Source of the DNA: Desulfurococcaceae archaeon UBA285
Lineage (GTDB): Archaea; Thermoproteota; Thermoprotei_A; Sulfolobales; Desulfurococcaceae
Direction of reading: 5' to 3'
DNA length: 19,570 nucleotides
Assembly: GCA_002495025.1 (NCBI GenBank)
Contig: DADP01000026.1
Coordinates: 101,061 to 120,630, forward strand
Below are positions 1 through 7,130 of this stretch, in pieces. The position numbers were made by a program, and so were the translations under genes. The notes beneath the pieces are model-generated. The model was not told where the DNA came from, made no database searches, and saw nothing but the letters and a program-made list of their open reading frames with translations. How positions within the stretch are numbered: position 1 is the stretch's first letter; each line of letters starts with the position of its first letter.

Positions 1-90
1 GCATTTATTGATCCAATGGAGTTATTAATGTATAAAGCCAGAATACTACTAGCACACAGACCAGTAATTACCACCCAGCAAAATCAATAA
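1..90 (+). CDS. C-terminal end of an upstream gene (partial, unknown)
   Basis: Frame 1 is open from the first base to a TAA at 88-90 and encodes 29 residues, starting AFIDPMELL and ending ITTQQNQ. The codons (AGA, ATA, CTA) are like those of the neighbouring genes. This is probably the tail of a gene that begins before the window. The stretch is too short to assign to a family, and a chance open frame cannot be excluded. A TATA-like box for the next gene follows about 25 bases later, which is consistent with a gene ending here. Confidence 0.45.
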   Translation, partial: AFIDPMELLMYKARILLAHRPVITTQQNQ

Positions 91-112
91 TATAAGACCC
101 CTACGTGAAATA

Positions 113-120
113 GGTATATA
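113..120 (+). promoter_or_regulatory. TATA-like box upstream of the winged-helix gene
   Basis: The bases GGTATATA lie about 34 nt before the preferred ATG at 150. A GAGGTG Shine-Dalgarno site at 138-143 follows. With the usual archaeal spacing of about 26 nt, transcription would begin near 141, leaving almost no leader. An alternative box (AATATAAG, near 87-94) would give a leader of about 30 nt that contains the Shine-Dalgarno site. The sequence alone does not decide between them. Confidence 0.35.
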
Positions 121-149
121 GAGCCCCTTGATTAAGAGAGGTGGATTGT

Positions 150-644
150 ATGGGTGGATTAAAGAAACCAAAAGTATCTGGTCAGCAGCAAGCAGGTAGT
201 AGTGAAAAAGGAAAGGAAATACGTATAGTTGCTAAACCAGTAGTAACAGTTAACGATGTAGTGAAAAACCCGAGAGCAATAAAACTCCTCTACATAGTCT
301 CACTAGCGTCAAGTGGTATAAGCGAGAAGGCACTAGCAAACCTAGTCTACTTAATAGACAAAGAGAAGGGGAAGTTATTTGGCTATAACTATACATTGAT
401 AGGGGATACGCCAACAAGCAAAGAACTACTAAATGATTTAACATCACTTAAATACACTGGTCTAGTAGAACTATCACTCAAAAACAAAAAGCTATACATT
501 ACAAGTAGCGGTAAAGAAGTACTTGAAAAAACAATTGAATCAATAAAGAGCGATGTTGAAGAACTAAGAAAAGCCTATGAAGAGATATGGCCGAGAGTTG
601 CACCAATAGATGTAGAAGCTGGATTGAAAGCATCAAAGCGTTGA
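150..644 (+). CDS. Winged-helix-like hypothetical protein with basic N-terminus
   Basis: The gene encodes 164 residues if translation starts at ATG 150, which sits 6 nt after a GAGGTG Shine-Dalgarno site; a GTG at 141 would add three residues. The first ~30 residues are polar and probably disordered, beginning MGGLKKPK, which resembles the start of archaeal ribosomal protein S25e. The rest looks like a helix-turn-helix/winged-helix domain: LVYLIDKEKGKLFGYNYT, then a helix with KELLNDLTSLKYTGLVE, then a beta-hairpin (LSLKNKKLYITSSGKEVL). This pattern recalls YwgA/Panacea-like winged helices. A helical tail (about residues 125-150) follows. It may bind nucleic acid or the ribosome. No catalytic motif is seen, and the function is unknown. 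It is convergent with the DUF2153-like gene. Confidence 0.7.
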   Translation: MGGLKKPKVSGQQQAGSSEKGKEIRIVAKPVVTVNDVVKNPRAIKLLYIVSLASSGISEKALANLVYLIDKEKGKLFGYNYTLIGDTPTSKELLNDLTSLKYTGLVELSLKNKKLYITSSGKEVLEKTIESIKSDVEELRKAYEEIWPRVAPIDVEAGLKASKR

Positions 645-740
645 AGTAAACACATATTATACGACAACTTGTTTTCCACTATATATTTTGTAGATACATA
701 CAATAGTTAGGGAAACCTTGTTTAAAAACAGCTGGCTCTT

Positions 741-1148
741 CTAGATAATTGGTGTAGGCGGCCTCCTCCTACTCTCTTTTTCTTCACGTGTCAGTCTAAG
801 TGTAAACAAAGGGTTTATACCATCTGATTCTTCTAGTTTCTTTAAGTGTTCAGCGAATTTCGACGTGTGCTCGATGTCTAAGTCTATTAGTTTATAGAAT
901 ATTTCTCTTAGCTGACTCCATAATTCAACCAGCATTTCACGAGGCATGTGTGTGGTTATCATGGGGTCTTTTAACCAATTGTCAAATGCTTCTATTGTTT
1001 TCTCCATGTGTTGAAATGCTAGTCTTGATAGAGTGATTAGTGTTAGTCTATCAGCTGTTTCATAGTCTTTTTCAGCCTTCATAAACAAGTCTTTTGTTTC
1101 TTTCTGTCTTTTAACCCATGCATCTAGATTATCATAGAAAGACGACAT
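741..1148 (-). CDS. DUF2153-like archaeal protein
   Basis: The gene encodes 135 residues from ATG 1148; a TTG at 1157 would add three. An AGGGTTGA Shine-Dalgarno-like site lies just upstream. The protein is almost entirely helical, charged and cytosolic, without signal peptide or membrane segments. Phrases such as DRLTLITLSRLAFQHMEKT, AFDNWLKDP, MPREML and LDIEHTSKFAEHL match what I recall of the uncharacterised archaeal family DUF2153. The C-terminal tail ESRRRPPTP is basic and probably flexible. No catalytic residues are known for this family. It is transcribed divergently from galT, with which it shares an AT-rich promoter region, and it converges on the winged-helix gene across about 96 bases. 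Confidence 0.75.
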   Translation of the reverse strand: MSSFYDNLDAWVKRQKETKDLFMKAEKDYETADRLTLITLSRLAFQHMEKTIEAFDNWLKDPMITTHMPREMLVELWSQLREIFYKLIDLDIEHTSKFAEHLKKLEESDGINPLFTLRLTREEKESRRRPPTPII

Positions 1149-1190
1149 TTCAATCAACCCTAGACTATGTTTACACTTAGATATAGCCTA

Positions 1191-1208
1191 CTATATATTT
1201 TATATCTC
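1191..1208. promoter_or_regulatory. Shared divergent TATA region (DUF2153 / galT)
   Basis: The 18-base block CTATATATTTTATATCTC can be read as a TATA box on both strands. To the left it lies about 45-50 nt before the DUF2153-like ATG (1148), and to the right about 40-45 nt before the galT ATG (1244). Both genes then have an AGGGTTGA Shine-Dalgarno-like site close to the start, so both would have short leaders. Confidence 0.45.
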
Positions 1209-1243
1209 CATGTACCATAATATTAATTAGGGTTGAATGCGTA

Positions 1244-1753
1244 ATGCACGAAGTAAGATTTAATCCATTAATTAATCAATGGATAATTGTAGCTAAGCAT
1301 AGAGCGGTTAGACCTTGGAGACCAGAGGAGAAACAAACCTCGTTCCAGTGTCCCTTCTGCCCGGGAGCGCCTGAATTAAAACACTTGGATAAATGGGACG
1401 TGGTTGTTTTACCAAATAAATATCCTGCTTTGATTCCCAATCCCCCCAGTGTTGAACAAGAAGAGTTTTCGCTCTATACCAAGAGAGAAGCACGTGGTAT
1501 TGCAGAAGTAGTCGTTGAAACACCTAGCCACGAGGGTGATTTATACACTCTAAGCCTCGACCATGCAGTTAGAGTTGTAGAAGCCTATAGAAGCGAAGTT
1601 TTAAAACTAAGTAGTCTAGACTTCATAGAATACGTAGCTGTATTTAGAAATAAGGGCAAGGAGATAGGAGTATCTCTCACACACCCACACTCACAGATTT
1701 ACGCTCTGCCCTTTATTCCACCACGTATAAAGCAGGAAATATATAGGATTTGA
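1244..1753 (+). pseudogene. galT: Galactose-1-phosphate uridylyltransferase, truncated (N-terminal half)
   Basis: This is the first half of GalT, the Leloir enzyme that exchanges UDP between UDP-glucose and galactose-1-phosphate. Visible landmarks are the N-terminal NPLINQW-IIVA-HRAVRP motif, the zinc pair C36-P-F-C39, H96 in the TPSHEGDL motif (third zinc ligand position), the FRNKGKEIG stretch, and the active-site H147-P-H149-S-Q with the uridylylated His at 149. The reading frame stops at residue 169, just after PFIPPRIKQEIYR. Full-length GalT is about 320-350 residues, and the second half, with the remaining metal ligands and substrate-binding residues, is absent. The following DNA encodes a sugar permease in another frame, so this is a deletion, not a simple frameshift. 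ATG 1244 has an AGGGTTGA Shine-Dalgarno-like site 7 nt upstream. The product is probably inactive. Confidence 0.85.
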
Positions 1754-1754
1754 C
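1728..1754 (+). other. Deletion junction between galT and permease gene
   Basis: Up to about 1748 the galT frame still reads like GalT (PPRIKQEIYR). From 1731 on, the permease frame reads like the conserved MalF-type loop, roughly KYIGFDNFARLLRDPRF, and an upstream TAA at 1728-1730 closes that frame. Both frames look native across about 1735-1750, so the join lies in or next to this AT-rich stretch. No transposase, inverted repeat or target duplication is visible, which fits a simple deletion, perhaps through short homology. Everything that once lay between the two genes has been lost. Confidence 0.7.
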
Positions 1755-1766
1755 AATTTTGCTAGA

Positions 1767-2483
1767 TTGTTGAGAGATCCCAGGTTTTACAACTCACTAT
1801 ATAAAACAATGTTGTTTGTTGTTACAAGTGTAGCGTTGAAAATGAGTGTTGGTGTATTACTGGCTGTATTCTATTCATCTGAGTTGATAATTGGCCGTAA
1901 AGCTATGAGAGCTTTACTTATTGTCCCATGGGCTATGCCATTCCTACTTTCTGCATTAACCTGGAGACTACTATTTCAACCTAATGGTCAACTAGGGCAG
2001 TTATTTGGACTCAATATGAATGTTAATCAATGGGATGCGTTTCTAATATATAACTTGTTTGAAACATGGCTTGCATATCCATTTGTAATGACTGTTACAC
2101 AGGGTGCATTGAGGGGAATACCCAAGGATGTTATTGAAGCATCATATGTTGATGGTGCAGACGCCTTTACTAGATTTAGAAAAGTAATATTTCCACTAAT
2201 AGCTAAACCCGTATCACTAGCGGCAGTATTAACTACTGGTGCATCACTACAGGCATTTCTAGTTCCACTAACACTCAATGGCGCAGGACCTATAGGGAAT
2301 ATATGTGTTTCATTTATTGGATGTCGTAGTGGATATATGAATGAAATGCTAATGGTTTTTGGATATCACAGAGTAGTTATTGATAGAGAATATGGCTACG
2401 CCGCCTCAATATACCTAGTTGTACTTTTAATAATACTCGTCTATGTAGCAATATACTTTAAATTATTGAAGAAGACGAGGTGA
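1767..2483 (+). CDS. Sugar ABC transporter permease, MalF type, N-terminally truncated
   Basis: This is a membrane subunit of a carbohydrate (CUT1-type) ABC importer. The EAA loop that contacts the ATPase is present: EASYVDGADAFTRFRKVIFPLIAKP, about residues 123-147 of the 238-residue frame. About five hydrophobic segments remain. The reading frame is open back to 1731 without a start and there encodes IGFDNFARLL, the extracellular loop that normally follows transmembrane segment 1. That first segment and the true start are therefore missing. The remaining candidate starts are adjacent TTG codons at 1767 and 1770, with no clear Shine-Dalgarno site. The stop TGA (2481-2483) lies inside the Shine-Dalgarno site of the next permease gene. 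Function is doubtful, as no binding protein or ATPase gene accompanies it here. Confidence 0.8.
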   Translation: MLRDPRFYNSLYKTMLFVVTSVALKMSVGVLLAVFYSSELIIGRKAMRALLIVPWAMPFLLSALTWRLLFQPNGQLGQLFGLNMNVNQWDAFLIYNLFETWLAYPFVMTVTQGALRGIPKDVIEASYVDGADAFTRFRKVIFPLIAKPVSLAAVLTTGASLQAFLVPLTLNGAGPIGNICVSFIGCRSGYMNEMLMVFGYHRVVIDREYGYAASIYLVVLLIILVYVAIYFKLLKKTR

Positions 2484-2488
2484 TCCCC

Positions 2489-3343
2489 ATGGCGAGAGCT
2501 ACTATAACCATACTTAAAATAATTGCTTCAATAATAGGTGTATTTATAGCTGCTTCACTCGCATATCCACTAGCATACATTGTAGCCCAGGCCTTAATTG
2601 GAAAGCCAACAATACTAGTAACGAGCTTCGAAGACCTTGTTCAATACGGGATAACACTAGATAACTTTGTAAATACACTACGAGATAGAGAGTTTCTAGA
2701 AGCTTTAACTAATACACTAGTTGTAGCCACGATCACTGTTATACTAGCAATATTTGTAGTTATACCGTCAGCATACGCGTTTTCAAGATTCGACTTTATG
2801 GGTAAAGACACAATATTGTACTACTATCTAATTGTCAGCCAGGCTGGTGGAGGACTTGGAGTTATAGCTGTATTAGCATTATACATCTTCTTCCTGAGAA
2901 TGGCTGCGTATGGTGTTGGATTAATACGTATAGAAGTATTGCCATTTGTATATGTATCTGGATTAATCCCGTTTCAAACATGGCTTATTAAAAGCTACTT
3001 CGACCAGTTACCAAAGGAGTTGGACGAGGCATCATTTATTGATGGCGCTAGCTGGTTTACAATAATATTTAAAGTAATCTTTCCAGCGTCAAAAGCAGCA
3101 TTTATACTGATTATTCTCTTGGCGTTTATGAATGCATGGGGAGAGTTTATAATTGCTAACATTATGGGTTTAAAGACGCTTGGACAATACATTTACGTTA
3201 AAGCAGTTGCTGGACAGGCTGGTTTAATGAGGCCTGGTGAATTTGCTGCTGCAGCTATATTGTTTGCTATTCCAATGATCGTGTTGTTTGTAATTTCACA
3301 GAAGTATATTGGAGAAGCATATAGACTTGGAATGAAAGGCTAG
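2489..3343 (+). CDS. Sugar ABC transporter permease, MalG type
   Basis: This is the second membrane subunit of a carbohydrate ABC importer, 284 residues and apparently complete. It has an N-terminal transmembrane segment (IIASIIGVFIAASLAYPLAY), the SRFDFMGK loop typical of MalG-type proteins, the conserved IPFQTWLIKSYF segment, and the EAA loop DEASFIDGASWFTIIFKVIFP. The last helix is followed by a short tail (YRLGMKG) normal for the family. ATG 2489 is preceded by GAGGTGA at 2477-2483, which also contains the stop of the truncated partner; the GTG at 2480 is less likely. The stop TAG shares the four bases CTAG with the stop of the converging GH35 gene. The substrate is probably an oligosaccharide, by context with galT and GH35. 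Confidence 0.9.
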   Translation: MARATITILKIIASIIGVFIAASLAYPLAYIVAQALIGKPTILVTSFEDLVQYGITLDNFVNTLRDREFLEALTNTLVVATITVILAIFVVIPSAYAFSRFDFMGKDTILYYYLIVSQAGGGLGVIAVLALYIFFLRMAAYGVGLIRIEVLPFVYVSGLIPFQTWLIKSYFDQLPKELDEASFIDGASWFTIIFKVIFPASKAAFILIILLAFMNAWGEFIIANIMGLKTLGQYIYVKAVAGQAGLMRPGEFAAAAILFAIPMIVLFVISQKYIGEAYRLGMKG

Positions 3344-6279
3344 TGTTTAAAACACAATTCTTTTTTCACGTGTCTATATACTTCTCTCAACTCTATTCCC
3401 TCTATACCAGCATTGTTTGATGTTACAATAGCGAGTATTGAAATATCGTTTACTCCTCTTCTAAGAGCTGGTTCTGGAATATAGAGTTCTCTAGTCGACG
3501 AGTCGTCTCCTAGTCTTCCAATAAAGTCGCCGTTGACAAATACTAGTAGTCTTAAACCATGAGATTGAATGATTAGTTTAACCGGGGCTAGTGTTGATGG
3601 CTCTTTGTCATAGTTAATACTTGTTTTCAACCAAACTACTCTTCCACCTAGTTCTCCGAGTTTCAAGGGGACTTCGTGTTCTCTACTATTCACCAGTAGC
3701 TTCCTATACCACTCGTTGATCAATCCATAAACACCTTTTTGCACCATCCAAACTCCATCTACTTTATGCTCGTAAACTTTTAACACTGGTGAGATCACGC
3801 CCCACTCTACAAGCAAGGCTATTTTGTTTAATCCTGGTTTCAAATACTTTGTTACTTCAATGGGCCCTAAAACCGGGCCTATATACTCGTTGTTGATGAA
3901 TAATAGTATTCTATAGTAGTGGTTATAGTAGAATGAGTCGCCGGGGTCAAAGACGTAGTAGTATTCTCCCTTTTCAACATAGACTTCCGTAGTGTATAAT
4001 CCGGGCGAGTCAATCAATCCTTTTTGAACAGTGTATTCATGAGGGGTTTTCAATAGTATTTCACGTATGTTTACAGGGTTTGAAAGGAACTCGGCGAAGT
4101 CGAATTCTGGACCTACTGGGATTTTATAGTCTATTTTCAACCAGTTGTCTAATACTATCTCTCTCCTTCTACCCATGTATATCCCTGTATAGATTCCATT
4201 GGGTACATATAGGAATCCATCGTTGGGGTGGCCGGTAGACTCTACAATAATAGTTAACTCGTTTTCTCCGCTTCGTATTATTTCGTCTACATCTCTCTCT
4301 AGGTAGTGGTAGCCAGAAGCTATATATTCATTGTTTAATAATGCCACACCGTAGTCGCTGAATCCAGCTACTGCAAGTATTTTATTTGATAGTTTGCCGA
4401 GTATGGATTCGTCAAGCTTGAATTTCACTTTATAGGTATACAATCCATTCTCGTAGAATCCAGTTTTCTCTAGTGGAGTAGCGGGTGGTATATTTACTCC
4501 CTCACTCCACACTGGGTCTTCAGCCAGCTCTACTTTATCAACACTGATAGTTGAGGGCTGGGTGTCTTTGATTATATTACATGGTATTTGTGTTTTGTAT
4601 ACTCCTTCCACTATTTTCTCGATTGGTAGACGGGTGTCTCCAATTGATACCTGGTTTACTTCTAGTGGAGTGATTACAGTGATTTCGCCGCAGCTATTAG
4701 AGTCTAGCTCGCACTCTACACATAGTGTGTTATTACATGTTTTGCTATCTCCAATATAGTAGATATTTGATATTATTACTACATTGTCTAAAATCCATGT
4801 TCTCTCAGCTCTATACCTAGTAGTGTAGACTATAATCAATCTACTTCCACTAAACGATTCAACTTGTATAATGGAGTCTGAGCCTCCATGTATAGCCTCG
4901 ATGCGTATTTTACTGTGTTCGTAGTCTACACTGTATACTACATCTCCCAATCCACGTATTTGTTTCAACTCGTTTCCATATGTTAACTCGCTTGTAGTTG
5001 TTTCGCCCAGGTCTCCATAAATAACTAGTAGACTAGTGTTTTCACCTATTTCTCTTAGTAGTAGTATTTCTCCACTAGTATAGTCTAGTCTAAATGGTGT
5101 TTTCGGTATTTCCAGGTCTAGTATAATTACCTTTGCATATCTAGGTGGAATTCTAATTGTGTTTTTCTCCGGTATGATTTTATCATTATAGACTAGTTTT
5201 TCATAGCATGTATAATCAGATTTATTTCTCAAAACAATGATTTTTCCGTGTTCTCCAATTCTCGTAAATATCTCGCTACATGTTTTTGAAGTTGTTTCTA
5301 CTACTCCCTGTGCTGGCCTTGTATTTTCAATTATTTCGCTGAGTGTACTTAGAAACATATATATTCGCTTCAACTTGTAGTATCGATCAGAGAGCTCGCC
5401 CCACTCTCTAATTGCTGCTTCATAATCATATGATGAGTCAATATACTTGCCAGTATAGTATCCTGGATTAGATCCACCGTGAAACATGTATATATTGAAG
5501 TTGTCTATACCCATACCCAGCGCTGTTTTAACGAGTATTTCTGTCCACTCGCCTGGAATAGATAGTCTATTAGTTGGGTGATAACCGTATTTTATTGATT
5601 TAAACCATCCTCCTTCTAACTCCATGAACATTTTGAATAGTCCTGGCTGGGTTGAGAGGTATTTTTGAAGTTTCTCCTGGAATGACTTTATATCCCATGG
5701 TGCTGGATAGTCGTCTATAGTGTTTGGTATTCTGGTTAGGTAGTAGTTTTCATTAGTGAATAGTAGTGTGTTTGGTGCTAGTTTACTCATTATCTCGTAT
5801 AGTTTTTCAATGTATTTCTCGTTGCCCCAGAAGTACTCGTTTTCAATTTGTATAGCTGGTATGGTGTTTTTCTCAATATATGGTTTTAAAACACTAGCTA
5901 CTTCTCTATACCACTTCTCCGTGTAGTCTATGTATACAGGGTCTAAACTACGTAGTTTACTAGTCCTAGTATATAGCCAGTTAGGGTGGCCTCCACTATC
6001 CCATTCAGAGCAGATGTAGGGGCCAGGGCGCGCAATTACTTTTAATCCTAGTTGATTTGCGAGCTCGAGGAATTCACTCAGGTTTCTACTGTAGTAGTCT
6101 GGTACATACCATTCCTTGTACGAGTCGTCGAAGACAACAATGTCTTCTCTTGGTGAATGCCAGTTCCAGGGGATGTAAGTAGATACACAGTTTCCACCAG
6201 CTCTCTTTAATTTGAGTAGTCTATCACGCCAGAGGGGTTTGGGGACTCTAAAGTAGTGTATTTCTCCACATAAATACAT
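3340..6279 (-). CDS. GH35 beta-galactosidase-like glycoside hydrolase
   Basis: A 979-residue glycoside hydrolase of family 35, which cleaves terminal beta-galactosides with retention. The N-terminal barrel begins at once (CGEIHYFRVP), with no signal peptide, so the enzyme is probably cytosolic. The signature PAIQIENEY carries the likely acid/base E148, and FMELEGGWF the likely nucleophile E220. YMFHGGSNPGYYTG (about 264-277) is also typical. Beta-rich domains fill the rest. Four cysteines at 515, 520, 523 and 530 form an unusual cluster. ATG 6279 follows an AGGTGTT Shine-Dalgarno site; a GTG at 6288 is the alternative. Some archaeal GH35 enzymes are exo-beta-glucosaminidases, so the substrate is not certain, but the neighbouring galT and sugar permeases favour galactosides. 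Confidence 0.9.
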   Translation of the reverse strand: MYLCGEIHYFRVPKPLWRDRLLKLKRAGGNCVSTYIPWNWHSPREDIVVFDDSYKEWYVPDYYSRNLSEFLELANQLGLKVIARPGPYICSEWDSGGHPNWLYTRTSKLRSLDPVYIDYTEKWYREVASVLKPYIEKNTIPAIQIENEYFWGNEKYIEKLYEIMSKLAPNTLLFTNENYYLTRIPNTIDDYPAPWDIKSFQEKLQKYLSTQPGLFKMFMELEGGWFKSIKYGYHPTNRLSIPGEWTEILVKTALGMGIDNFNIYMFHGGSNPGYYTGKYIDSSYDYEAAIREWGELSDRYYKLKRIYMFLSTLSEIIENTRPAQGVVETTSKTCSEIFTRIGEHGKIIVLRNKSDYTCYEKLVYNDKIIPEKNTIRIPPRYAKVIILDLEIPKTPFRLDYTSGEILLLREIGENTSLLVIYGDLGETTTSELTYGNELKQIRGLGDVVYSVDYEHSKIRIEAIHGGSDSIIQVESFSGSRLIIVYTTRYRAERTWILDNVVIISNIYYIGDSKTCNNTLCVECELDSNSCGEITVITPLEVNQVSIGDTRLPIEKIVEGVYKTQIPCNIIKDTQPSTISVDKVELAEDPVWSEGVNIPPATPLEKTGFYENGLYTYKVKFKLDESILGKLSNKILAVAGFSDYGVALLNNEYIASGYHYLERDVDEIIRSGENELTIIVESTGHPNDGFLYVPNGIYTGIYMGRRREIVLDNWLKIDYKIPVGPEFDFAEFLSNPVNIREILLKTPHEYTVQKGLIDSPGLYTTEVYVEKGEYYYVFDPGDSFYYNHYYRILLFINNEYIGPVLGPIEVTKYLKPGLNKIALLVEWGVISPVLKVYEHKVDGVWMVQKGVYGLINEWYRKLLVNSREHEVPLKLGELGGRVVWLKTSINYDKEPSTLAPVKLIIQSHGLRLLVFVNGDFIGRLGDDSSTRELYIPEPALRRGVNDISILAIVTSNNAGIEGIELREVYRHVKKELCFKH

Positions 6280-6359
6280 AGATAACACCTAGGTAGAGTA
6301 ATTCTCTTTGAGGTATTAAGGCGTGAAGTGCGTGTTTTACTATGAGCTGATTCAATAGA

Positions 6360-6371
6360 AATACTATATAG
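6360..6371 (+). promoter_or_regulatory. TATA box of the rnhB-GTPase operon
   Basis: The bases ATACTATATAGG lie about 27 nt before the GTG at 6394 and 39 nt before the ATG at 6406. With normal archaeal spacing the transcript would begin at about 6392-6394, so the messenger would be leaderless or have a leader of about 12 nt. No strong Shine-Dalgarno site precedes either start. Confidence 0.5.
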
Positions 6372-6405
6372 GCTTTATAGTGGAAAATAATGAGTGGTTG
6401 TAGAA

Positions 6406-7125
6406 ATGGATAGTGATAACACAGTGATTATTGGAATAGACGAGGCTGGTAGAGGCCCACTCATAGGGGACATGGTTGTATCGGGAGTAGTAGCTAGAGA
6501 GAGTGTTCTCAAAGAACTAATTGGTAAGGGACTAGCAGATAGTAAACAATTAACGCCGAGTGATAGATATAGAATCTTTCTTGAAGCACTGAGTAAGGGG
6601 GTTGTTGTAGTATCTATCTATATTCCTCCGTGGAGGATAGATAGAGAGAATTTAAACGACCTTGAATTAAAAGCAATGGAGAATATATTGAGGATCCTGG
6701 TTAAAATAGTAAAACCCCAACCGAATACACAGGTAAAAATATATGTTGATGAAGTAAAGGGTAGAAGTAGTTTACTGGACAACTACTCAAAGAAGTTATT
6801 GAAAAACCAAGTGGAGTTTAAAATGGAGGCTAAAGCAGACGTGCTTTATTCAATTGTATCTCTTGCAAGTATTTTCGCCAAGGTATTTAGAGATGTAAAC
6901 CTCAATGCACTGAGAAAGCTAGTTGGAGATTTTGGTTCTGGTTATCCAGTGGATCCTCAGACAATAGAGTGGTTTAAAAATACTTATAGAGAGAATAAAC
7001 CACCACCAGTTTTTCTAAGGAGGTCTTGGAGTAATCTAAAGAATTTAGCCCCTAAATGGTATCAAGAAAAAGGCAGGGAGGGTAAACCGGGATACAAAAG
7101 CCTCTTTGACTTTGCTAAACGGTGA
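6406..7125 (+). CDS. rnhB: Ribonuclease HII
   Basis: Ribonuclease HII removes RNA from RNA/DNA hybrids, including misincorporated ribonucleotides and primer remnants. The protein has 239 residues from ATG 6406, or 243 from GTG 6394. The catalytic acids are in place: D12 and E13 in IGIDEAGRGP, the Asp of IYVDEVKG, and the terminal Asp of the block SIVSLASIFAKVFRD. The ADSKQLTPSDR motif, a family hallmark, is near residue 45. The C-terminal part contains GSGYPVDPQTIEWF, also typical. Length is slightly above the archaeal norm of about 210-230. The stop TGA (7123-7125) is part of the GGTGA Shine-Dalgarno site of the following GTPase gene, so the two genes are very probably translated from one messenger. 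Confidence 0.95.
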   Translation: MDSDNTVIIGIDEAGRGPLIGDMVVSGVVARESVLKELIGKGLADSKQLTPSDRYRIFLEALSKGVVVVSIYIPPWRIDRENLNDLELKAMENILRILVKIVKPQPNTQVKIYVDEVKGRSSLLDNYSKKLLKNQVEFKMEAKADVLYSIVSLASIFAKVFRDVNLNALRKLVGDFGSGYPVDPQTIEWFKNTYRENKPPPVFLRRSWSNLKNLAPKWYQEKGREGKPGYKSLFDFAKR

Positions 7126-7130
7126 AGAAT

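Noticed and set aside
1700..1800. Insertion sequence or transposon scar at the galT-permease junction
   Set aside because: No inverted repeats, target duplication or transposase remnant is visible; a plain deletion is enough.
1244..2483. A single galT-permease fusion protein
   Set aside because: The two parts are in different frames, with a TGA at 1751-1753 ending galT, and a fusion of half of GalT to a permease has no functional logic.
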